A DNA stretch of 64,000 nucleotides from an uncultured Erythrobacter sp. GTDB taxonomy: Bacteria; Pseudomonadota; Alphaproteobacteria; Sphingomonadales; Sphingomonadaceae. Position numbers and translations under genes: made by a program. Positions 56,765 to 64,000 of the stretch are shown here, piece after piece. Below the pieces are notes generated by a model. That model made no database searches. It was not told the origin of the DNA and worked only from the letters and a program-made list of their open reading frames with translations. The first letter of the stretch is position 1, and every line of letters begins with the position of its first letter. The stretch covers positions 186,001 through 250,000 of the forward strand of contig CANLVN010000001.1 of the NCBI GenBank assembly GCA_947494705.1. The letters are read 5' to 3'.

Positions 56765-57256
56765 TTATTCCTTGGCGTTCTCTTCCTTCTCGGGCGTCAC
56801 TTCAGCGGATTCCTTCTCCACCTTTTTACGCTCGTCAAAGGTTTCGGTCATTTCCTTGTCCATCGCATCGTCGATCTGCTCCGCGAAGTCGGGGAAGTGG
56901 TCGTCTTCTTCTTCGTTGATGTGGTGGCGATAGCGGTGATCGAACTCCTTGAACTTCTGGAGCCAGCCAGGCGAGCTCATGTCGGTCGCGGCAAGGTCGT
57001 TCAGCATCTCGTCGATTTCGTGGTGCTCAGCCACCGAATGCCGCGTTTCGCCGCTGACTTCGGGTTCGGCCAGCATTTCAGAATACACCGCCTGCTCTTC
57101 GGCGGCTGCATGGCTCTTCAGTTCCTTTGTCAGCTGGGTGAAGAGCGTTTGGCGCTCTTCGCTGTCACCGCTGGTCTGCGCGATCTTGTCGAGCAATTCG
57201 CGCTGACGGTCGTGGTCGGTCTTCAGGCGTTTGAGAACTGTGGTCGAGGTATTCAT
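56765..57256 (-). CDS. Hemerythrin HHE-domain protein
   Basis: A 163-aa four-helix protein that should bind a di-iron centre. Histidines and acids occur in the expected pattern: KTDHDRQRELL, KSHAAAEEQAVY, EHHEID and RYRHHINEEEDDHFPDF. The last 30 residues (KKVEKESAEVTPEKEENAKE) are highly charged and probably disordered. AAGGAGTACC before the ATG is a strong ribosome site. Members handle oxygen, NO or iron stress; the role here is inference. Confidence 0.88.
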   Translation of the reverse strand: MNTSTTVLKRLKTDHDRQRELLDKIAQTSGDSEERQTLFTQLTKELKSHAAAEEQAVYSEMLAEPEVSGETRHSVAEHHEIDEMLNDLAATDMSSPGWLQKFKEFDHRYRHHINEEEDDHFPDFAEQIDDAMDKEMTETFDERKKVEKESAEVTPEKEENAKE

Positions 57257-57377
57257 GTCGGTACTCCTTAAATCGTATACCTAATCAAGCAACGAGACGG
57301 CCCGACGTTCCTCCTGCGAACGGTTTGCAGCCGCACTCTGCTTGCCGCTCCCGGTCCCAAGGCGCATATTTCAAGCC

Positions 57378-57779
57378 ATGAAAGAAAGCCTCTCCGGACC
57401 CGCTCCCGCCGCTTTCGAGAAGACCGCTCGCGCCACCATCGGGCGGATTCCCGAAGAGCTGCGCGAACAGATGGCCGGGATCGTGCTGCGGATCGATGAG
57501 TTCGCCAGCGCAGAGCAGCTCGCCTCTGTCGAGATCGAGGATCGCTGGGAGCTCACTGGCCTCTACGAAGGTATCCCCCTGCCTGAACAGAGCATTTGGG
57601 AGTCATCGCAAATGTCCCCAATCATCAGCCTTTTTCGCCAGCCCCTTCTGCGAGAGATTGAGGAAACCGGCGTCGGCTTCGAGGAATTGGTGCGCCACGT
57701 CGTGATCCACGAAGCCGGACACCATTTCGGCTTCTCGGACGAGGACATGCACGCACTGGAGGACATGGTCGGGGAATAG
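57378..57779 (+). CDS. Metallopeptidase family protein (MMP/zincin-like)
   Basis: A 133-aa protein of the small zincin family found in actinobacteria and alphaproteobacteria. The motif HVVIHEAGHHFGFSDEDM has the HExxH zinc site followed by a downstream Asp. It starts at ATG 57378 (MKESLSGPAP). The protein is short and lacks a signal sequence, so it is cytoplasmic. Substrate unknown. Confidence 0.85.
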   Translation: MKESLSGPAPAAFEKTARATIGRIPEELREQMAGIVLRIDEFASAEQLASVEIEDRWELTGLYEGIPLPEQSIWESSQMSPIISLFRQPLLREIEETGVGFEELVRHVVIHEAGHHFGFSDEDMHALEDMVGE

Positions 57780-57807
57780 CGCGAGGCGCACGATGTCTCC
57801 CAGAACC

Positions 57808-57844
57808 AAAAAAGGGACCGCCCTGATGGGGCAGTCCCTTTCTT
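57808..57844. terminator. Bidirectional intrinsic terminator
   Basis: Stem AAAGGGAC plus GCCC paired with GGGC plus GTCCCTTT, with one mismatch, flanked by A-rich and T-rich ends. It can end both the metallopeptidase mRNA on the plus strand and tRNA-Arg on the minus strand. Confidence 0.75.
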
Positions 57845-57920
57845 GGCGCGCCAGGAAGGATTCGAACCTCCGGCCGCCTGATTCGTAGTCAGGTACTCTA
57901 TCCAGCTGAGCTACTGGCGC
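57844..57920 (-). tRNA. tRNA-Arg (ACG)
   Basis: A complete 77-nt cloverleaf on the minus strand. Acceptor arms GCGCCAG and CTGGCGC pair, the anticodon stem CCTGA/TCAGG encloses loop CTACGAA with anticodon ACG, and the T loop reads TTCGAAT. Discriminator G and CCA are encoded. First-position A is expected to be edited to inosine. Confidence 0.96.
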
Positions 57921-57981
57921 GCGTTAGGGGGCGGCACATAAGGGTGTGCGTCGCGCTTGGCAAGGGCTTGTGCGCGGTGAA

Positions 57982-58392
57982 TTACCCTTTTTCGAAAAGC
58001 TTATCGGCAAGGATGTCGTCGAGCGGCGGTTTTGGGAGCGCGGCAATCTCTTTCGGCGCAAACCACCCGACCTCACCGCCTTCCAGCGCACGCGGTTCGC
58101 CCGTCCAGCGCTTCACGATGTAAAGCAGGATGACAATGCCGCGGGGCTCTTCCAGCCCATAATCCTCGGCAAATGCAACGGGCTCGCAATCCTCGGCACG
58201 TACTGCGATGCCAAGTTCCTCGTGTAATTCCCTTATGAGGGATTTTACCGGTATTTCAGCTTCTTCGACCTTCCCACCAGGGAATTCCCATAGTCCGCCG
58301 TGATGCTTTTCCAAAGGCCTGCGGTGCACAAGCCATGCACCGCCGACACCCTTCAGCGCCCCTGCAACAACCCAGATCGGTTCGCCACTCAT
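57982..58392 (-). CDS. mutT: Nudix hydrolase, MutT-type 8-oxo-dGTP diphosphatase
   Basis: A 136-aa Nudix enzyme. The Nudix box is complete in GGKVEEAEIPVKSLIRELHE followed by ELGI (G-x5-E-x7-RE-x2-EE-x-G), preceded by GLWEFPGGK, which is typical of MutT proteins that remove oxidised guanine nucleotides. Start ATG 58392. It is divergent from the Flp pilin gene and separated from tRNA-Arg by 61 bases. Confidence 0.9.
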   Translation of the reverse strand: MSGEPIWVVAGALKGVGGAWLVHRRPLEKHHGGLWEFPGGKVEEAEIPVKSLIRELHEELGIAVRAEDCEPVAFAEDYGLEEPRGIVILLYIVKRWTGEPRALEGGEVGWFAPKEIAALPKPPLDDILADKLFEKG

Positions 58393-58490
58393 GTCGGATT
58401 TTTTTCCAACTTCCTTGCCTGTTTCAACCAATTCTTAACTCCCGGAAGCGCAAATGGTCTTCGTCAGGAACGTATTGATGGGGTGACCTC

Positions 58491-58676
58491 ATGAAATTGA
58501 CGACCTTCCTCAAGCACATTGGAACCGACAATTCGGGTGCCACGGCCATTGAATACGGACTGATTGTGTCACTGATCGTCGTTGCGATGATCGCTGCTCT
58601 CAACGGCGTTGCCAATGAGACTATCGCGATGTGGACCGATGTCAGCGACACATCTGAAGAGAGTATGAGCCGGTAA
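58491..58676 (+). CDS. Flp-family type IVb pilin (first copy)
   Basis: A 61-aa prepilin: short leader KHIGTDNSG, then ATAIEYGLIVSLIVVAMIAAL, the hydrophobic assembly helix with the conserved Glu five residues after the processing glycine. This is the Flp pilin form made and assembled by Tad systems for tight adherence. No Tad assembly genes are in the window. Compared with the second copy, its C-terminal tail is longer and Ser/Glu rich. Confidence 0.9.
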   Translation: MKLTTFLKHIGTDNSGATAIEYGLIVSLIVVAMIAALNGVANETIAMWTDVSDTSEESMSR

Positions 58677-58794
58677 GGTTTTGTAAAGGTCCGGAATTAG
58701 GACTTTTTCAATAGCTACCATCTAATTCTCTCAATGTCTGTTCGTTCGATTGGACAGACAAACGGGTACTGAAGACTGAACCAGGAGACTTATA

Positions 58795-58959
58795 ATGACC
58801 TTTTTCCAGAAGCTCGCTCGCGACGAACAGGGCGCAACCGCTATCGAATACGGCCTGATCGCAGCTCTCATCGCTGTCGCTTCCGTGACCGCCATGGGCA
58901 CGCTGGGTAACACCCTTTCGGACACCTTCTCGGGCGTCGAAACCGACATGGCTGGCTAA
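58795..58959 (+). CDS. Flp-family type IVb pilin (second copy)
   Basis: A 54-aa prepilin found by reading the sequence directly. It has the leader MTFFQKLARDEQG, the processing site and Glu in ATAIEYGLIAALIAVA, and a short tail ending ETDMAG. AGGAGACTTATA before the ATG is a strong ribosome site. A good intrinsic terminator follows. It sits 118 bases after the first copy, and the two differ enough to suggest major and minor pilin roles. Confidence 0.9.
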   Translation: MTFFQKLARDEQGATAIEYGLIAALIAVASVTAMGTLGNTLSDTFSGVETDMAG

Positions 58960-58983
58960 GACCTCACGGTCTAACCACAAAAG

Positions 58984-59018
58984 AAAGCGGCAGGGGAAAC
59001 CCTGCCGCTTTTTTTGTT
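58984..59018 (+). terminator. Intrinsic terminator after the Flp pilin genes
   Basis: A 12-bp perfect stem AAAGCGGCAGGG/CCCTGCCGCTTT with a GAAA tetraloop, followed by a run of T. One of the strongest terminators in the window. Confidence 0.92.
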
Positions 59019-59062
59019 TGTGCTTCGGAAATTTTCGAACTTCCTTCGCGAGCGCAAGACTT

Positions 59063-60541
59063 CTAGCGCGCGCGAACGACCAGTTTGACCAGCTGTCCGG
59101 AACGCAGCGTGTCGCCGCTCCCCAAAGAATTGAGAACGCGGAAACGTTCTTCCTGACCATTCTGGTACGCCATGCGACGCGAAAGGCTCGAAATCGTGTC
59201 GCCGCGTTGCACGGTGACCACTTCAAGCCTGCGCGGAATGACCTGCGCGGCTTCGGTCGCACTGATTCGGCGCATCGACTGGAACATCGAACCGAACGTA
59301 TTTGACCGACCGGCAGGCGTGATCGCGGCGAAGTGATAGGCGCGATCATTTGCGAACTCGTACGCGAAGACCGTCACGTCTACCTGGCTCTGGCCGTTAT
59401 TGACCCGCGCCTGACCATACATTGCAGGGATACCGTTGACCGTCGTGCGCTCCAACGTCTGTGGAGCGAGGTTCGCCTGATCGCCGCCAAGCTCTGCAAA
59501 TTGCTTGCGCACATAATTCGAAAGATCGCCACTATACGGAGCGAGCGACAGCTGGGCCTGTCCGCCCTGGCCGTTAATGCTCACTGCACTGGTCGAATTG
59601 ACCATGTAGAACCCCTGGGGCGCTGTGAATGTCAGGCGCAAATCCGGATGGATGAAGCGGCTGCCTTCAATTACGCCCTGTTCGGGATCATCACCGTAAA
59701 GCAATCCGTCGATGCGGTTGAGGAATGTATCGCGGTTCGTAACGCTACCCGGGAGGCCTTGGGCCTGCTGTATCGCGCGCTGAACGCGACTTGCCGGGTC
59801 GGGGTGAGTGGATGCCCATTCGGGAATCCTTGCATTGTTTCGCCCCTGAAGCTGCGCATCGAGCTGGTTTTGTGCGGCAAGGCTTGCGAGCACAGTCCCC
59901 ATGGCACGCGGATCATAGCCGGCGCGGGTCAGGTACTGGATACCCAGATCGTCCGCCTCGATTTCTTGCGAGCGAGAGAAGCTGAGCGTGAGAAGCTGCG
60001 ACCCTTGCAGGAACCCGCGCGAGACCGTCTCGCCCAAGCCCGTGTCGCCGAGCAGGATCGAACTGCCGATCGCGCCGAGCACGCCCAAGATCGAATTGCG
60101 CTGCGCATTCTGCTGGCGGCGCTGCGAATGGCGCGCGGCGACGTGGCCGACTTCGTGGCCCAAAACGCCGGCCAGCTCCGCCTCGTTATCCATCAGTGTG
60201 ACAAGCTGGCGGGTGGTGTAGACATAGCCGCCGGGCACAGCGAATGCGTTGTTCACTGGCGAATTGAGAAGGCTGACAGTGAAGCTATCGCGCGCATTGC
60301 CAAGGCCCGATTGCACGGCGATATTCTTGCCTACCTGTTCGACATAGGCCGCCTGCGAACCCGACATCGCGCCGCCGAACTGTTGTAGCAATTGCGGATG
60401 ATATTCGGCGCCCTGTTGCGCTTCGTTGGCGGTGATCGGCGTAGAAGCCGAGGGGATCGGACCACCAGGTGCGCAGCCCGCCATGGCAATAGCGAGCGCG
60501 CCGAGCGCAGCCGTGCGTGCGAATAATGTCTTGCTTTTCAT
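59063..60541 (-). CDS. M48-family lipoprotein metalloprotease with C-terminal LysM-like region
   Basis: A 492-aa exported protease. The lipobox is LAIAMAGC (Cys about residue 22), so it is membrane-anchored in the periplasm. The HExxH zinc site is LAGVLGHEVGHVAARHS, with the third ligand in QEIEADDLGIQYL. The C-terminal 60 residues, VVTVQRGDTISSLSRRM through SGQLVKLVV, resemble a LysM module. This layout recalls BepA/YfgC-type envelope proteases. GGAG lies seven bases before ATG 60541, which is preferred over ATG 60550. Confidence 0.9.
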   Translation of the reverse strand: MKSKTLFARTAALGALAIAMAGCAPGGPIPSASTPITANEAQQGAEYHPQLLQQFGGAMSGSQAAYVEQVGKNIAVQSGLGNARDSFTVSLLNSPVNNAFAVPGGYVYTTRQLVTLMDNEAELAGVLGHEVGHVAARHSQRRQQNAQRNSILGVLGAIGSSILLGDTGLGETVSRGFLQGSQLLTLSFSRSQEIEADDLGIQYLTRAGYDPRAMGTVLASLAAQNQLDAQLQGRNNARIPEWASTHPDPASRVQRAIQQAQGLPGSVTNRDTFLNRIDGLLYGDDPEQGVIEGSRFIHPDLRLTFTAPQGFYMVNSTSAVSINGQGGQAQLSLAPYSGDLSNYVRKQFAELGGDQANLAPQTLERTTVNGIPAMYGQARVNNGQSQVDVTVFAYEFANDRAYHFAAITPAGRSNTFGSMFQSMRRISATEAAQVIPRRLEVVTVQRGDTISSLSRRMAYQNGQEERFRVLNSLGSGDTLRSGQLVKLVVRAR

Positions 60542-60631
60542 CGACGTCATCTCCTCTCGGGCAGAGAAGTCCTGCCCTGCGTATGCGAAATCAATACGCT
60601 AGGCGACGAGAAGTTCCGATGAGGGGCCGCG

Positions 60632-61588
60632 TTAGCCGCCCAGACCGAGAAACCGGTCCTCACGCATCCGGATCAAGGTTTCGCTGTCCATCAAACTCAG
60701 ACTGTCGAGTTCTTCGTTCAACGCGCTGGCAACAGATCGCGCCATCGCCTGCTTGTCGCGTTGTGCTCCGCCGAGCGGTTCCTTGACGATGCGGTCGATC
60801 ACGCCCAGTCGTTTCAGGTGTTGCGCGGTGATCTTCATGGCCTGCGCCGCCTCGCTCGCCTTTTCCGCCGTGCGCCACAGGATAGACGCGCAGCCCTCGG
60901 GAGAGATTACCGAATACACCGCATGTTCAAGCATCAGGACGCGGCTGCCGCTGGCCAGCGCAACCGCGCCGCCCGAACCGCCCTCACCCACGATCACGGA
61001 TATCATCGGTACCGGCAGAGCAAGGCAAGCTTCGGTCGAGCGGGCAATGGCCTCCGCCTGTCCGCGCTCCTCAGCCTCGATGCCCGGAAACGCCCCAGAT
61101 GTGTCGACCAGTGTCACGACGGGCAGCCCAAATCGTCCAGCCATTTCCATCAGACGGATCGCCTTGCGGTATCCTTCCGGCTTGCCCATGCCGAAATTGT
61201 GCTTGATGCGCGACTGAGTATCGTGACCTTTCTCATGTCCGATAAGCATCACCCGGCGGGCATCGTCACCTTCCCCCAGAGTCGCGAAACCGCCCATGAT
61301 GGCTTCGTCGTCGCCAAAATATCGGTCTCCGCCTAACGGTATGAAATCGCTGAAGGCGTTCTCGACGTAATCACGAAAGTGCGGACGCTGCGGATGACGC
61401 GCCACCTGTGTCTTCTGCCACGGGCTAAGCGAGGCATAAGTAGAGGCGAGCAGCTCGCTTGCTTTGCTTTCGAGCCGTTCGATCTCCGCAGTCACGTCGA
61501 CTTCGTCATTGGTATCGAGTTTGCGCATCTCGGCGATGCGCTCCTCGAGGCTCGCCACCGGCTTCTCGAATTCGAGGTAGGAAATCAT
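60632..61588 (-). CDS. accA: Acetyl-CoA carboxylase carboxyltransferase subunit alpha
   Basis: Half of the carboxyltransferase that transfers CO2 from biotin to acetyl-CoA for fatty-acid synthesis; needs AccD, not in this window. The 318-aa protein has [18 protein letters not shown] at the start, [38 protein letters not shown], and the oxyanion segment [11 protein letters not shown] with the final helices. It starts nine bases after xerD ends. Confidence 0.95.
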   Translation of the reverse strand: MISYLEFEKPVASLEERIAEMRKLDTNDEVDVTAEIERLESKASELLASTYASLSPWQKTQVARHPQRPHFRDYVENAFSDFIPLGGDRYFGDDEAIMGGFATLGEGDDARRVMLIGHEKGHDTQSRIKHNFGMGKPEGYRKAIRLMEMAGRFGLPVVTLVDTSGAFPGIEAEERGQAEAIARSTEACLALPVPMISVIVGEGGSGGAVALASGSRVLMLEHAVYSVISPEGCASILWRTAEKASEAAQAMKITAQHLKRLGVIDRIVKEPLGGAQRDKQAMARSVASALNEELDSLSLMDSETLIRMREDRFLGLGG

Positions 61589-61597
61589 CAGTCGGCG

Positions 61598-62497
61598 CTA
61601 GTCGCTAGTGCGCCGCGCGGCAAGGGGGTGACGCGTGTTCACCAATTCGACGAGGCGCGCGGCATCGACATGCGTGTATATCTGCGTCGTCGCGATATCG
61701 GCATGACCAAGCAGCGTTTGCAGCACTCTGAGGTCTGCCCCGCCTTCCAGCAGGTGAGTAGCAAACGCGTGACGCAGGACGTGCGGACTGATCCCCGCGG
61801 GATCGAGACCCGCGCGCACGGCGAGTTCTTTTAAAAGTTGAAACAGGCGGACCCTTGTAAGGTGTCCGCCGCCCGCATTCTTCTTCCGCGAGGGGAACAA
61901 ATATCGCGAAGACGGTTCGGTCGGTCGCAGTTGCAGCCACTCGCCGAGCGCTTGCTTCGCGCGCTCGCTGACCGGGACCATGCGCGCCTGACCGCCCTTG
62001 CCCATAACAGTCAGAAGCGGCGCATCGCGGGGCACGGCGCTGATGGGCAGGCTGACAAGTTCAGTAACGCGCAAGCCCGAGCCGTAGAGCAGTTCGAGCA
62101 TCGCCAAGAGCCGCACTGCCCCCGGCCTTCCACTCGCAGCCTCCAGCTCGGCGCGCGCGAAAAGCGCGTCGACCGCCTCGTGCCCGAGCACTTTGGGTAG
62201 CGGGCGACGCGTGCGCGGCTTGGGCAAGGCCCCGGACGGATCGTCTTGCCTCCAGCCTTCATCGACTGCGAATCCGAAGAACTGGCGCAAAGCCGACGCC
62301 TTGCGCGCAACGGTCGATGGGGCAAGCGCCGACCACTCTCCGCTTAGTTTCGCCACGGCTGCGCGCGAGACATTGGCCAGATCGCCCAGTGCCTCCTCCG
62401 CACCTGCGAGGTCGCGGGCATAGGCCGAGAGTGTGTTGGCCGCCGCCCCGCGTTCTGTCGCGAGCATGTCTAGAAATGCCTGGGTCGCGGCGGACAC
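61598..62497 (-). CDS. xerD: Tyrosine recombinase XerD
   Basis: Site-specific recombinase that resolves chromosome dimers at dif with XerC. The 299-aa protein has an N-terminal SAM-like domain, then the catalytic set: Arg in SGLRVTEL, Lys in GKGGQARMVPV, His-Arg in HVLRHAFATHLL, His in LGHADI and the Tyr nucleophile in QIYTHV. The start is a GTG (62495-62497) whose G is the last base of the previous stop codon (TAGTG). Next to accA, as in many alphaproteobacteria. XerC or another Xer cannot be excluded. Confidence 0.9.
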   Translation of the reverse strand: MSAATQAFLDMLATERGAAANTLSAYARDLAGAEEALGDLANVSRAAVAKLSGEWSALAPSTVARKASALRQFFGFAVDEGWRQDDPSGALPKPRTRRPLPKVLGHEAVDALFARAELEAASGRPGAVRLLAMLELLYGSGLRVTELVSLPISAVPRDAPLLTVMGKGGQARMVPVSERAKQALGEWLQLRPTEPSSRYLFPSRKKNAGGGHLTRVRLFQLLKELAVRAGLDPAGISPHVLRHAFATHLLEGGADLRVLQTLLGHADIATTQIYTHVDAARLVELVNTRHPLAARRTSD

Positions 62498-64000
62498 TAG
62501 CCGCGCGAGACCGCCTCTGCGGCGATCATCCGGGCCTCGGCTTCCAAGCCGACTTCGGTCAGCGCAGCGGTGATGTGGTAAAGGTGGAGCGGCGTCATCT
62601 GCGCCCAGCTCTCCCCCTGCATCCCGAGGCCGGCAAGCAGAGCGACAAGCGCCGGATTGCGCAGTTCAGCAGCGCGAGCGATCGTCCGCGTCCAGCGTGT
62701 CTGACGGTTGAGATCGGCGCCCGACTGACTACCGAGCGAACTCACATCACCGCTCGAAATCCGGCCCAGCCCGGCTAGGCCCGCCACCAGGAACGCCGAT
62801 TTGCGCGCATCGGAGCTGGCGTCGTTGCCGATGAAGTCCTCGACAAGGGCGGCATTGACCGCGCTGCCTTCGGGATCGGACAATGCAATGAGCGCCCAGC
62901 CCAGCGAGCCCGGCTCAACGACGTTGCGCCAGGTGGCGGCGTCACGATCGAGCCCGGCGGTCAACATCGAGGCAATGAGATCGCCTGCTGCTTCTGCCGA
63001 TGCATCACTGGCCGGAATGCGGGCCGCGGCATAGGCGGTCAGGATGTGGCCGGCGAAGCTGTCTATCACGCCAGCCTCGGCCTCCCCGTCCCACAAACCA
63101 CGCATGGCGGCTATGCGCGTGACCGGATCGGTTGCGACATAGGCCTCGCGAAGCTGCGCCGCACGGGCAGCGGCTGCCCCGCCGCCGCTTTCTAGTGCGT
63201 AAACCTGGCTGTATAGATCGACCAAGGCGCTGGACGAAAGCACGCCGCGTTGAGCGGCAATATCCGCGCTGGGGGTGCGCTCCGCGATCGGAACGCTTGG
63301 TGTTATCGCTGCGGCGAGGCGATAATAACCTGCGTTATCACCGGCATATGCTGCATCGAGCAGCCTCGCCGGAATTTCCTGACCCACCGCATTGGCCAGA
63401 GAGAATCGCCACGGGGTGATCTCTTCCACGCCTTCCCAATCGACGCTCGTGCCGCCGCGCCCTCGTCCGGCGGCGCCTGCGTGGCGCTGGGCCAGAAGGA
63501 TATCGATTTCGGGTGCGATTTCCTCGCTTTGCGCGGCGTTAAGTTGTGATGCGGCAAGAGCGCCCTCGCCCGCATAGGCGTTGCAGATTGCCTGCAGCAT
63601 CGTCCATTGCGCATCATCTCGCGCTGAACCCTGCAAACGGACGACCGGACAGGCGCCGACAACATCGGACGTCGCGATATAGGCGGCAAGCGCCTGACTG
63701 GTCATAGCGCTGTTCCAGTTGCCGGTATCGACATCCTGCACCAGCGCGCGCGCTACCGTGAACTCGCCAAGCGCATTGAGCACGCCAGCCCGCAACGCCG
63801 CAAACTCGACCGGATCCATGCCCTCAGGCGCGGCATAGCGGCTCGCCAGAGCGCGGCGCACGAGGATATGCCCCCATCGCGAGACAAGTGGCCCCTTAGT
63901 CCCAGCCAGCACAGCGCGCACCAGAGAAGCGGGCTGCCTTGCAAGGCCGGCCGTGGGTAATCCGCCCTCGGATGGCGCGAGTATGCCCACTTGCGATAGC
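62497..64000 (-). CDS. Unknown protein with Ala-rich helical repeats (truncated at the right edge)
   Basis: The open frame continues past the end of the window without a stop, so the true start is not visible; about 500 residues are present. The sequence is Ala-rich and mostly helical, with repeated short segments resembling tetratricopeptide-like helical pairs (for example EGALAASQLNAAQSEEI and LVEDFIGNDASSDARKSAFLVAGLAG). There is no catalytic motif I can recognise. It precedes xerD with a one-base overlap, so cotranscription is likely. Confidence 0.7.
   Translation of the reverse strand, partial: LSQVGILAPSEGGLPTAGLARQPASLVRAVLAGTKGPLVSRWGHILVRRALASRYAAPEGMDPVEFAALRAGVLNALGEFTVARALVQDVDTGNWNSAMTSQALAAYIATSDVVGACPVVRLQGSARDDAQWTMLQAICNAYAGEGALAASQLNAAQSEEIAPEIDILLAQRHAGAAGRGRGGTSVDWEGVEEITPWRFSLANAVGQEIPARLLDAAYAGDNAGYYRLAAAITPSVPIAERTPSADIAAQRGVLSSSALVDLYSQVYALESGGGAAAARAAQLREAYVATDPVTRIAAMRGLWDGEAEAGVIDSFAGHILTAYAAARIPASDASAEAAGDLIASMLTAGLDRDAATWRNVVEPGSLGWALIALSDPEGSAVNAALVEDFIGNDASSDARKSAFLVAGLAGLGRISSGDVSSLGSQSGADLNRQTRWTRTIARAAELRNPALVALLAGLGMQGESWAQMTPLHLYHITAALTEVGLEAEARMIAAEAVSRG

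Noticed and set aside
57291..57311. GGAAC and CGTT words on the minus strand upstream of the hemerythrin gene, suggesting an EcfG promoter.
   Set aside because: Spacing is 12 bases instead of 16-17, so it does not fit the consensus.
58690..58715. GTCC/GGAC hairpin followed by TTTTT between the two Flp pilin genes.
   Set aside because: Only a 4-bp stem; too weak to call as a terminator.

Overview
The window reads as chromosomal DNA of a GC-rich alphaproteobacterium of the Sphingomonadales, most likely the Erythrobacteraceae. The reasons are the gene content (a divL-tsaE-amgK-murU-addB-addA-trxA block, zapA/6S RNA/5-FCL order, DUF2842 and DUF3429 proteins, long-form AhcY, an alpha-type AddAB), an EcfG-type stress promoter and a palindromic repeat of the kind scattered through sphingomonad genomes. 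No rRNA operon, CRISPR array, phage or insertion sequence is visible. Family names come from recognising protein sequence by eye; no database search was possible.

Layout. 1-6830: a truncated lipoprotein gene, then a minus-strand central-carbon operon transcribed tkt-gap-pgk-thioesterase-fba-thiE. 7086-9048: a small unknown gene, zapA, 6S RNA, 5-formyltetrahydrofolate cyclo-ligase and a DUF2842 membrane protein. 9117-12990: tRNA-Asp and the branched-chain 2-oxoacid dehydrogenase genes (E1 alpha, E1 beta, E2). 13072-17681: thyA, tRNA-Pro, DUF3429, an SDR oxidoreductase, a Pmp3/YqaE stress peptide and an ABC1/UbiB kinase. 17678-28776: DUF885 hydrolase, low-molecular-weight phosphatase, recG, sdhE, mfd, a beta-propeller-like protein, an EAL phosphodiesterase and NAD kinase. 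29191-35045: tRNA-Asn, an AT-richer unknown membrane protein, a self-sufficient CYP102-type P450-reductase fusion, a TauE/SafE permease and a GNAT enzyme. 35049-40734: secA, a small secreted protein, argJ, hisN-like phosphatase and trxA.

40414-51791 is one tightly overlapping minus-strand unit: divL (cell-cycle pseudokinase with Tyr instead of the phosphoacceptor His), tsaE (tRNA t6A), amgK and murU (peptidoglycan recycling), addB and addA (double-strand break repair) and trxA. An intrinsic terminator separates it from ahcY upstream, which carries a perfect palindrome in its promoter region. 53503-64000 holds an ahcY-linked unknown, a peroxiredoxin, a GNAT enzyme, a thioesterase, folE, hemerythrin, a metallopeptidase, tRNA-Arg, mutT, two Flp pilins, an M48 lipoprotein protease, accA, xerD and a truncated unknown gene.

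Most genes are housekeeping. The points most worth a second look are the CYP102 fusion lacking the usual fatty-acid carboxylate anchor residues, the palindrome at ahcY, the EcfG promoter at the Pmp3 gene, the probable leaderless gene before zapA, and convergent gene pairs packed so tightly that two share their stop codons within CTAG.
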